Below, piece by piece: positions 1 to 6,666 of a DNA stretch of 12,965 nt (within the stretch, counting starts at the first letter, position 1; the number at the start of each line of letters is the position of its first letter). This stretch comes from Candidatus Sulfopaludibacter sp. SbA3. Lineage in GTDB: Bacteria > Acidobacteriota > Terriglobia > 20CM-2-55-15. The notes under the pieces are model-generated. The model was not told where the DNA came from. It worked only from the letters and a program-made list of their open reading frames with translations, and made no database searches. Location: positions 1-12,965 of the forward strand of contig CAMAWS010000037.1 in the NCBI GenBank assembly GCA_945861845.1, given 5' to 3'. Both the position numbers and the translations under genes were made by a program.

Positions 1-2283
1 GTTTCCATCGACGATATGGAAGGCGAGGAATGGAACACGGCGGCTCTCGGCTCGGCGAAGCTTGGCCTGGCCACCGAACTGCTCCACCGCCTTCGCGACA
101 AATTCGCGCCCGGGGGCATGCTGCATTTCGGGCAGGGCAAGTGGTATCCCGGGGAATCGCTCCCCCGGTGGGCATTCTCCTGTTACTGGCGTACCGACGG
201 GGCGCCCCTGTGGCATGACCCGCAATGGGCGGCAGATCCGTTGCGCAGCTACGGATTCGGCCTGGCCGAAGCGCGGCGTTTTGCCGAGGCGATCGCACAG
301 AGGTTCGCCATTGACCCGAAGTTTGTGATTACCGCGTACGAGGATCCGATGGCGTACGTTCTCAAGAAACGCCAGCTTCCCGCTAACGTGGATCCACTCG
401 ACAGCAAGCTCGAAAACCCGGAAGACCGGGAGCGACTGCGCCGCGTGTTCGAACGCGGACTCGGGGAGCCGGCCGGTTTTGTTTTGCCGGTTCAGCGAGC
501 GCCCGGCAAGAGCGGTCCGGAATGGCAGACCGGTTTGTGGACGCTTCGGTCGCGGCATCTGTTTCTGCTTCCCGGCGATTCCCCTGTTGGTCTGCGGCTT
601 CCACTGCAAAGTCTCGTGTGGGAACCTGCCGATCAGGTGCGGCAAGTGTGGTCCATCGATCCCATGGCGCCCACCGAACCTCTGCCGGTCACGGTGATAC
701 AAAAAAGAATGCAGGCGCCGCCCTCTTCGCCGGCTCCTGAATTTCCGCCGGAAGGCGGGCTGGTGCGAACCGCGCTGGTGGTCGAACCGCGGGATGGCCG
801 GATTTGTGTATTCCTGCCCCCGGTGACTTCCGCCGAGGACTACTGCAAACTCATCACGGCGATCGAGGACACGGCGGAGAAACTGAAAATGCCGGTCATC
901 GTTGAAGGGTACACGCCGCCGTTCGATTCACGGTTGCGCGAGATCAAGGTAACGCCCGACCCTGGCGTTATCGAGGTGAATGTCCAACCTGCGTCGAGCT
1001 GGCGTGAGCTGCATGAAAACACGACCACGCTTTACGAACAGGCCCGCCTGAGCCGGCTGGGCACGGAAAAGTTCATGATCGATGGGCGCCACACGGGAAC
1101 CGGCGGCGGCAACCATATTGTTCTCGGCGGAGCAAAGCCTTCGGACAGCCCCTTCCTGCGGCGCCCGGACCTGCTCCGCAGCTTTGTCGGGTACTGGCTC
1201 AACAATCCGGCGTTGTCGTATCTCTTCTCTGGAGTATTCGTCGGTCCGACCAGCCAGGCGCCTCGCGTCGACGAAACACGGGCAGACGCGGTTTACGAAC
1301 TGGAACTGGCCTTCAGCCTGGTCGGCAAGGCCCGGTCCGGCCCGTTGCCGCCGTGGCTCGTGGATCGTATCTTCCGGAACCTGCTCGTGGATGTGACGGG
1401 GAACACGCATCGGTCCGAGTTCTGCATCGATAAACTGTATTCTCCCGACAGCGCCACTGGAAGGCTCGGCCTGCTCGAGATGCGTGCTTTCGAAATGCCA
1501 CCAAACGTTCGCATGAGCCTGGCGCAGCAGTTGCTGGTGCGCGCACTTGTCGCAAGATTCTGGCGCGAGCCGTATGAAGGGAAGCCGATTCGCTGGGGGA
1601 CGCGACTCCATGACCTGTTCCTATTGCCGTATTTCATGGAGCGGAATTTTGCCGAGGTCATCGCGGAATTGAATCGTGCCGGATATCCCTTCGAGAGCGA
1701 ATGGTTCGCGCCGCACCGGGAATTCCGATTCCCGTTTTACGGCCGCGTCTGTTATGAAGGAATGGAACTGGAACTCCGGCAGGCGATTGAGCCCTGGTAT
1801 GTGCTGGGAGAAGAACCCGGCGCCGGCGGCACCGCCCGGTATGTCGATTCATCCGTTGAGCGGTTACAGGTGCGCGTCCGGGGACTGGTGAGCGAGCGTT
1901 ACGCGGTTACCTGCAATGGCAGGCGATTGCCGCTGCACCCGACGGGAACCCACGGCGACTTCGTGTGTGGAGTCCGCTACCGCGCGTGGCAGCCTCCGCG
2001 TTGCCTGCATCCCACGATCCCGGTGCACGCGCCGCTTGTGTTCGATGTTGTCGACATGGCCGCCGGCCGCTCGATCGGCGGATGCGCTTACCACGTGGCG
2101 CATCCAGGCGGGCTAAGCCCTGAAACGTTTCCCGTGAATTCCAATGAAGCGGAATCCCGCAGGGTGGCGCGTTTCTTTGCTTTTGGCCACACTCCGGGGC
2201 CGGTGGTTGTCCCGCCGGCGGAGGTGAATCCGGAATTTCCCGTCACGCTGGACCTGCGGCGGCCGTCGGGCCTGAAAGCATAA
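1..2283 (+). CDS. DUF2126 putative amidoligase, 5'-truncated by window edge
   Basis: The frame is open from base 1 to the TAA at 2281-2283 (760 codons). The ATG at 16 is internal: the five codons before it (V-S-I-D-D) belong to the conserved family stretch that opens the DUF2126 domain. Full-length members are usually about 1,100 residues with an N-terminal transglutaminase-like domain, so that part probably lies upstream. Visible conserved segments are G-Q-G-K-W-Y-P-G-E near bases 133-153 and the Gly/His-rich H-T-G-T-G-G-G-N-H at 1090-1116, typical of this putative amidoligase family (Pfam DUF2126, a carboxylate-amine ligase-like fold). The predicted reaction is ATP-dependent amide or peptide bond formation; the substrate is unknown. 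No signal peptide can be judged because the start is missing. The next gene, 190 bp downstream on the same strand, is an ATP-grasp/alpha-E fusion, a recurrent partner. Family identity is confident; activity is inferred. Confidence 0.9.
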   Translation, partial: VSIDDMEGEEWNTAALGSAKLGLATELLHRLRDKFAPGGMLHFGQGKWYPGESLPRWAFSCYWRTDGAPLWHDPQWAADPLRSYGFGLAEARRFAEAIAQRFAIDPKFVITAYEDPMAYVLKKRQLPANVDPLDSKLENPEDRERLRRVFERGLGEPAGFVLPVQRAPGKSGPEWQTGLWTLRSRHLFLLPGDSPVGLRLPLQSLVWEPADQVRQVWSIDPMAPTEPLPVTVIQKRMQAPPSSPAPEFPPEGGLVRTALVVEPRDGRICVFLPPVTSAEDYCKLITAIEDTAEKLKMPVIVEGYTPPFDSRLREIKVTPDPGVIEVNVQPASSWRELHENTTTLYEQARLSRLGTEKFMIDGRHTGTGGGNHIVLGGAKPSDSPFLRRPDLLRSFVGYWLNNPALSYLFSGVFVGPTSQAPRVDETRADAVYELELAFSLVGKARSGPLPPWLVDRIFRNLLVDVTGNTHRSEFCIDKLYSPDSATGRLGLLEMRAFEMPPNVRMSLAQQLLVRALVARFWREPYEGKPIRWGTRLHDLFLLPYFMERNFAEVIAELNRAGYPFESEWFAPHREFRFPFYGRVCYEGMELELRQAIEPWYVLGEEPGAGGTARYVDSSVERLQVRVRGLVSERYAVTCNGRRLPLHPTGTHGDFVCGVRYRAWQPPRCLHPTIPVHAPLVFDVVDMAAGRSIGGCAYHVAHPGGLSPETFPVNSNEAESRRVARFFAFGHTPGPVVVPPAEVNPEFPVTLDLRRPSGLKA

Positions 2284-2300
2284 TTGAGTTGCTGAAAATC

Positions 2301-2447
2301 AGGAGACATTTTGAAATTGGACGAATCCTGCATCTCAAATCCGAAATCCGAAATCTTCAATTGGACGTGCGATCTCCTGTGGTCCAATTTGATATTTCGG
2401 GATTTCGGATTTGAGATGCAGGATTCGTCCAATTTTAAAGTCTCCCC
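2301..2447. repeat. Long hairpin repeat (MITE/REP-like) inside the amidoligase operon
   Basis: Two arms of 36 bases, 2314-2349 and 2400-2435, are perfect reverse complements. Each begins at its outer end with AAATTGGACGAATCCTGCAT or its complement. With small bulges the pairing extends to about 2301-2365 against 2382-2447, leaving a loop of roughly 16 bases. Each arm contains a short run of the unit AAATCCG. The element fills most of the gap between the stop at 2283 and the start at 2474. No transposase gene and no clear target-site duplication are seen. It looks like a non-autonomous, miniature inverted-repeat or REP-type element. As RNA it would form a very stable stem that could attenuate, stabilise or be cleaved between the two cistrons. 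Confidence 0.8.
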
Positions 2448-2473
2448 TCGCCTGACTCCCATGAACGGTCGAG

Positions 2474-5005
2474 ATGTCTGAGACATTGATCCGATCTTCA
2501 CATGAGAGCCGGCGCAGGTACCAGCCCGTGGCGGGACATTGGGATGAGGTCCTGCTGCCGTCGGGGATTCCACGCCGTCACTGGAGACAGCTCTTCGTCG
2601 ATATCTCCCGGATGGGCGCGGGGCAGCTCGATCGCCGATGGGCGAGCGGCCAGCAGATAATCCAGACGCAGGGCGTAACGTACAACGCCGGCGATCCGGG
2701 CGAGAGTGAAGACTACTCGTGGCTGATGGATCCGATTCCTTTTGTCGTCGATAGCGCCGAGTGGTCGTTCATCGAGCGAGCACTGGCGCAGCGTGCGACG
2801 CTGATGAACGCAATGCTGGTGGATCTTTATGGACCGCAGCGCCTGCTCCGCGAACGCCTTCTGCCTCCCGAGCTTCTTTTTGCCAGTCCGAATTTCCTTC
2901 GTCCATGCATGGGCATTGCGCCACCCGGAGGGATTCATCTCCATACCTATGCCGCGGACCTGGCGCGATCGCCGGACGGCCAGTGGTGGGTAATCGCGGA
3001 TCGCACGCAGGTTCCTTCGGGAATGGGATACACGCTCCAGAACCGGCTCGTAAGCGCGAGGACGTTCCCGGGTGTTTTCAGCCATTACAACGTGAGGCAC
3101 CTGGCCCGTTTCTTCGATGCGAAGCGGGAAGCCCTGCTGGCGTTGGCTGCAGGACGCAGGTCCAACCCTGCGATCGTGGTGCTCACTCCGGGTCCGCACA
3201 ACGAGACCTATTTCGAGCATTCGTTTCTCGCGGGGCAGTGGGGGTTCACGCTGGTCGAAGGCGCGGATCTCACCGTGGTCGACAATCGCGTTTTCCTGAA
3301 GACCCTTGGCGGCTTGAAACCGGTTGACCTGATACTGCGCCGCATGGACGACACTTTTTGCGATCCGCTTGAACTGCGTGGAGATTCGCTGCTCGGCGTT
3401 CCGGGCCTGGTGCAGGCGGTCCGCAGCGGCAATGTGTTGATGGATAACTCGCTGGGAAGTGGACTGGTGGAGACGGCTGTGCACATGGCATTTCTTCCCA
3501 GCCTGTGCCGCGAATTGCTCGGCGAGGAATTGCGCATGCCTTCGGTCGCCACCTGGTGGTGTGGCCAGGACGGGCCCCGCCGTCATGTTGTGGAACATAT
3601 CGACGACTTCGTTGTGAAGCCCGCGTTCCCGCGTCACGGCCATCACGCCGAGTTTCCGGAATCGATGGACGCGGAAGAGAAGGAACGGCTGCTTGCCCGT
3701 ATTAATGCGCGCCCTGACGAATGTGTGGCGCAAGAACGCATCGCCCTGTCGACGGTTCCGGTTCGCAGCGACGACGGGTTCGTTCCGAGGCACGCGGTCT
3801 TGCGGGTCTACGCCGCGTGGGACGGCGCATCGTACATCGTCATGCCGGGAGGCTTGACGCGCATCTCGACGGAGGACTCATCGTTCGTTGTATCCATGAA
3901 GAGCGGCGGCCGCAGCAAGGATACATGGGTTATCGGTGGAACTGATGAGCCGCCGGGAACCCGCCGGCAGGCTTCGCTCAGGATTGACAGCACGCCCATG
4001 AAGAGCGATCTGCCAAGCCGCCTCGCGGACAACCTTTTCTGGATGGGCAGGTACACGGAACGCGTCGAATCGCTGGTGCGTCTTGTCCGCGCCCTGCTTC
4101 CCGCCCTTTCGGGAGAGGCCGATTTCGGGCGCGCCGCATCGCTCGAGACCGCCATCCAGCTCCTGACCGGGATGAAGTTCCTGACGGAGGAGATATCTTC
4201 CGCCTCGTTCGCCGAGCAACGCTGGATTGTGCAGCGCGTGCTGGTGGACCTGGTCTACGATTCGACGCAGACCTCCGGCCTGCGATGGAACCTCAGGGAA
4301 ATGCGCAGGTCGGCGAGAAACCTGAAAGAACGCCTTTCCATCGATACCTGGCGCGTGCTGCAGCAGCTTGAATCGCAGTTGTCCGGATTCGCTCCGGCGA
4401 ATCCGGACATGCGGTACCTGGCTGAAATGGACCTGCTCGACGGCGTGATCGTCACCCTTTCCGCGTTCTCCGGCCTTCTGATGGAAAACACAACCCGCGG
4501 CGCAGGGTGGCGTTTCCTCGAAATCGGCCGCCGCATGGAGCGCGCGCTGCAAACCGTCGACCTGCTGCGGTCCGGGCTAACGACTGCGTCTCTCGATACC
4601 GAGGCGTCACTGCAGGTGCTTCTTCAGATTGCCGACAGCTCGATCACTTATCGCCAGCGCAATCCGATGGCGCTCCAGGTGGAGCCCGCGCTCGATCTGC
4701 TGCTCATCGATGAAACGAATCCGCGTTCCGTCGGATTCCAGATGGCCGCGCTGCTCCATCAGATCAACCGGCTGCAGGAGAACGACGAACCTGAAGCCGT
4801 CGAGCGGCAGCTCACGCTCAAGCTCGTCAACTCTATTCGTGAAAGCCGGACTGCGGACCTGTCAAAGCGCGGCGGCAACGGCAGGTTGGTAGCCCTGGAG
4901 GAACTGATTCAAGAGACAACCGCAACGTTATGGGAGCTTTCCGATTCCCTCACGGCGCGTTACTTCAGCCACCTGACGGCTTCCCGGCTGTCCGCTTCAT
5001 GGTGA
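2474..5005 (+). CDS. Circularly permuted ATP-grasp / alpha-E fusion protein
   Basis: This 843-residue protein joins two families often encoded separately. Residues about 1-490 match the circularly permuted ATP-grasp family (DUF404/DUF407 type): S-G-M-G-Y-T-L-Q-N-R-L at about 182-192, and V-V-K-P-A-F with K382 as the likely nucleotide-contacting lysine. Residues about 511-843 match the all-helical alpha-E domain (DUF403), opening with L-P-S-R-L-A-D-N-L-F-W-M-G-R-Y-T-E-R. ATP-grasp enzymes usually activate a carboxylate as acyl phosphate and join it to an amine or thiol; the substrates here are unknown. No signal peptide or membrane segment is seen, so it is probably cytoplasmic. The ATG at 2474 is chosen because the family N-terminus follows soon after it; the upstream SD is weak. 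The gene ends six bases before the transglutaminase gene, implying co-transcription. Confidence 0.92.
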   Translation: MSETLIRSSHESRRRYQPVAGHWDEVLLPSGIPRRHWRQLFVDISRMGAGQLDRRWASGQQIIQTQGVTYNAGDPGESEDYSWLMDPIPFVVDSAEWSFIERALAQRATLMNAMLVDLYGPQRLLRERLLPPELLFASPNFLRPCMGIAPPGGIHLHTYAADLARSPDGQWWVIADRTQVPSGMGYTLQNRLVSARTFPGVFSHYNVRHLARFFDAKREALLALAAGRRSNPAIVVLTPGPHNETYFEHSFLAGQWGFTLVEGADLTVVDNRVFLKTLGGLKPVDLILRRMDDTFCDPLELRGDSLLGVPGLVQAVRSGNVLMDNSLGSGLVETAVHMAFLPSLCRELLGEELRMPSVATWWCGQDGPRRHVVEHIDDFVVKPAFPRHGHHAEFPESMDAEEKERLLARINARPDECVAQERIALSTVPVRSDDGFVPRHAVLRVYAAWDGASYIVMPGGLTRISTEDSSFVVSMKSGGRSKDTWVIGGTDEPPGTRRQASLRIDSTPMKSDLPSRLADNLFWMGRYTERVESLVRLVRALLPALSGEADFGRAASLETAIQLLTGMKFLTEEISSASFAEQRWIVQRVLVDLVYDSTQTSGLRWNLREMRRSARNLKERLSIDTWRVLQQLESQLSGFAPANPDMRYLAEMDLLDGVIVTLSAFSGLLMENTTRGAGWRFLEIGRRMERALQTVDLLRSGLTTASLDTEASLQVLLQIADSSITYRQRNPMALQVEPALDLLLIDETNPRSVGFQMAALLHQINRLQENDEPEAVERQLTLKLVNSIRESRTADLSKRGGNGRLVALEELIQETTATLWELSDSLTARYFSHLTASRLSASW

Positions 5006-5011
5006 TATCCC

Positions 5012-5893
5012 ATGCTGTTTAGCCTCACTCATTCCACCCGTTATGTTTACGAAACGCCGGTTTCCTACTGTTTGAGCGAGGCGCGGTTGACACCCCGTTC
5101 GCTGCCAAACCAACAGGTCCGCGAGACCTGGATTTCCGTCGACCCGGCCCCGGCGTTCCTGCGTCACAGGGAGGACTATTTTGGCAATGATGTGGCCGTG
5201 TTCGGAGTCTTCCAGCAGCACGACCGCTTTGCAGCCACGGCGAAGAGCATCGTGGACGTATTGCCCGAGCCCGTCGATGGAACACCATGGGAATCGTCCC
5301 TGTCGTGGGAGGAAACTCGCGAGCTGCTTGCGGCGGCGCAGGATGAAGAGTGCATGAAGGCTTCGGAGTTTATCTACGACTCTCCGTTTGTTCCCACGTC
5401 GCCGGAACTTGCCGAATACGCGCGAAAGACATTCGAGCCGAAACGCCCGCTGGTGGACGCGGTAAAGGAACTGTCACAACGCATCCACGAGGAGTTCAAG
5501 TACCAGGCGGCATCCACTTCAATCGATATGCCGCTCGGCGAAGTGCTGCGCCAGCGCCAGGGCGTTTGCCAGGATTTTTCCCACATCATGATAGGCGCGC
5601 TGCGTTCGCTGGGGCTCTCGGCGCGTTATGTCAGCGGATATATTCGAAGCGGAGCCCAGTTTACCGGAGCTCAGGCTTCGCACGCATGGGTGTCGGTGTT
5701 TATCCCGAGGGGCGGCTGGGTCAGTCTCGATCCGACGAACGACATGATTCCGTCCGAAAGCCACATCTCGGTGGCCTGGGGCCGGGATTACGGTGACGTG
5801 GCGCCGGTGAAGGGGATTACGCTGGGCGGCGGGCGCCAGTCCGTGGAGGTCGAAGTCTACATGCAGCCGCTTGATTCGGGGACAGACCCCTAA
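5012..5893 (+). CDS. Transglutaminase-like protein (bacterial transglutaminase N-terminal domain plus core)
   Basis: This 293-residue protein has the beta-rich bacterial transglutaminase N-terminal region (about 1-90, starting L-F-S-L-T-H-S-T-R-Y-V-Y) followed by a papain-like transglutaminase core. The catalytic triad is visible: Cys186 in Q-G-V-C-Q-D-F-S, His224 in S-H-A-W-V-S-V and Asp240 in L-D-P-T-N-D. Such proteins act as cysteine peptidases, amidases or acyl transferases; the substrate is unknown. No signal peptide is seen. The start lies six bases after the ATP-grasp/alpha-E stop, with a GGTGA around that stop as a possible ribosome site, so translation is probably coupled. The last residues (L-D-S-G-T-D-P) and the TAA come from the left inverted repeat of a MITE-like element starting at 5866, so the original C-terminus was probably a few residues different. 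It may trim or transfer the product of the two predicted ligases. Confidence 0.93.
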   Translation: MLFSLTHSTRYVYETPVSYCLSEARLTPRSLPNQQVRETWISVDPAPAFLRHREDYFGNDVAVFGVFQQHDRFAATAKSIVDVLPEPVDGTPWESSLSWEETRELLAAAQDEECMKASEFIYDSPFVPTSPELAEYARKTFEPKRPLVDAVKELSQRIHEEFKYQAASTSIDMPLGEVLRQRQGVCQDFSHIMIGALRSLGLSARYVSGYIRSGAQFTGAQASHAWVSVFIPRGGWVSLDPTNDMIPSESHISVAWGRDYGDVAPVKGITLGGGRQSVEVEVYMQPLDSGTDP

Positions 5894-6148
5894 ATCACCC
5901 AATTACGGTTAACAATTCGTAACTATTCAGGACGTGGCAGATTCAGACTGAGAATTGAAAAACGATTAGTGATCAATGATTAATACCTTCCGACAAATAG
6001 GCAAATGACAGAGCGATTGAATCGGTCGAGCGCAATAATCATTAATCATTAATCATTTTTCAGTTTTCATCGGTGTGAAGCCGAATAGTTACAACAATTC
6101 ATTATTCGTGATTGGGTGATTTAGGGGTCTGTCCCCGAATCAAGCGGC
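5866..6148. mobile_element. MITE-like palindromic element with 38-bp perfect inverted repeats
   Basis: Bases 5866-5903 and 6111-6148 are perfect reverse complements over 38 bases. Each arm contains the imperfect palindrome GGGGACAGACCCC (5878-5890; reverse complement at 6124-6136). The interior is AT-rich and also folds back imperfectly: TAACTATTC at 5920-5928 against GAATAGTTA at 6083-6091, and a GATTAATG-type stretch near 5960-5983 against three tandem AATCATT heptamers at 6037-6057. No transposase is encoded and no target-site duplication was recognised. The element overlaps the 3' end of the transglutaminase gene and stops two bases from the stop codon of the convergent gene. Between convergent genes, such a hairpin could also terminate transcription in both directions. 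Confidence 0.85.
6037..6057 (+). repeat. Three tandem AATCATT heptamers within the MITE-like element
   Basis: The heptamer AATCATT occurs three times without interruption at 6037-6043, 6044-6050 and 6051-6057. The opposite arm (about 5963-5983) carries degenerate complements, so one arm appears to have been homogenised or expanded after the palindrome formed. Confidence 0.7.
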
Positions 6149-6150
6149 CG

Positions 6151-6522
6151 CTACTCGGTGGTCAACTCCATCGTCTCATTAATGCTGATGCGTTTGGGCG
6201 CGCTCGCGTCTGGCCCCGCATACGAGGCGGTGATCTTGAAAGTGTTCTCCCCGGCCTCGGCGGAGTAAGTGTAGTTGGCCCGCGTAGGGATGGGCACGCC
6301 GTCGGTGCGCAACTGGTCGATCGAGGCATACTTCGCGTTGGTTGCCCAGTAACGGCGTTCCGCATTGGCGATCGCAATGAGGTCACTGCGTACCGCCGTA
6401 ACGTCGATGGTGGTCTTTGGTGTTGATCCCGACTGCGTCAGGGACTTTGTCTGTTGGAGGTAAAGGTAACCGCCAACTGCCACCACAAGCAGCATTCCGA
6501 TTAATCCAAAGCTTCGGCTCAT
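6151..6522 (-). CDS. Small pilin-like single-pass membrane protein
   Basis: This 123-residue protein starts at the ATG at 6522-6520. The longer reading to 6600 adds a hydrophilic Arg/Cys stretch unlike a real N-terminus, so the internal start is preferred, although no strong SD is visible. Residues about 5-22 (F-G-L-I-G-M-L-L-V-V-A-V-G-G-Y-L-Y-L) form one hydrophobic helix. A soluble region follows with the pattern V-R-S-D-L-I-A-I-A-N-A-E-R-R-Y-W-A-T-N, resembling the helix of type IV pilin-like proteins where an aromatic residue precedes a short N-x-x-Y-A turn. No canonical prepilin G-F-x-x-x-E cleavage site is seen, so it may be an uncleaved pseudopilin-like or merely anchored periplasmic protein. 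It is divergent from hemH and convergent with the transglutaminase gene. The family call is tentative. Confidence 0.65.
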   Translation of the reverse strand: MSRSFGLIGMLLVVAVGGYLYLQQTKSLTQSGSTPKTTIDVTAVRSDLIAIANAERRYWATNAKYASIDQLRTDGVPIPTRANYTYSAEAGENTFKITASYAGPDASAPKRISINETMELTTE

Positions 6523-6551
6523 GGCGTGAAGTGTAGCCGGGTGCCGGGCAT

Positions 6552-6600
6552 TTGCAATCCATTTTCTTGCATGGCGCGGCGTACAAGTTTGGGATTGCAA
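6552..6600. repeat. Inverted repeat TTGCAATCC / GGATTGCAA upstream of hemH
   Basis: TTGCAATCC at 6552-6560 is an exact reverse complement of GGATTGCAA at 6592-6600, with 31 bases between them. The pair lies in the divergent intergenic region between the pilin-like gene and hemH. It could be a two-site operator or a loop-forming site, but nothing in the sequence identifies a regulator. Confidence 0.4.
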
Positions 6601-6625
6601 GGCCTGACGCCGTGGACTCCTCTAC

Positions 6626-6634
6626 TGGTATGCT
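6626..6634 (+). promoter_or_regulatory. Extended -10 promoter candidate for hemH
   Basis: TGGTATGCT fits an extended -10 element (TGn followed by TATGCT). It would start transcription near 6641, giving a leader of about 26 bases to the hemH ATG at 6667. The -35 region is poor (CTGACG or TGACGC at 6604-6610), as is usual for extended -10 promoters. Confidence 0.4.
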
Positions 6635-6666
6635 GTGGCGTCACTAACCTTAATGGAATTGCAGTC

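Noticed and set aside
928..1611. A 227-codon - strand frame opposite DUF2126
   Set aside because: It has no recognisable motif and no ribosome site, and the + strand carries the conserved amidoligase sequence throughout.
2498..3793. A 431-codon open frame on the - strand opposite the ATP-grasp domain
   Set aside because: It is Arg/His-rich with no family pattern, and it mirrors a highly conserved + strand gene; it is an antisense shadow of GC-rich codons.
3878..4552. A 224-codon - strand frame opposite alpha-E
   Set aside because: Low-complexity composition and full overlap with a convincing + strand domain.
6037..6057. Possible CRISPR or iteron array from the repeated heptamers
   Set aside because: Only three directly abutting 7-bp units with no spacers, lying inside a palindromic element; no replication or cas gene is nearby.
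5519..6426. Two opposite-strand frames starting at 5902 (-) and 6112 (+) that share the same first 12 residues (M-G-D-L-G-V-C-P-R-I-K-R)
   Set aside because: The identity arises because both read outward through the 38-bp inverted repeats; neither looks like a real gene, but it confirms the palindrome.
6526..6666. N-terminal extension of ferrochelatase from ATG 6526
   Set aside because: The 47 extra residues resemble no ferrochelatase and span the probable promoter; family homology begins right after the ATG at 6667.
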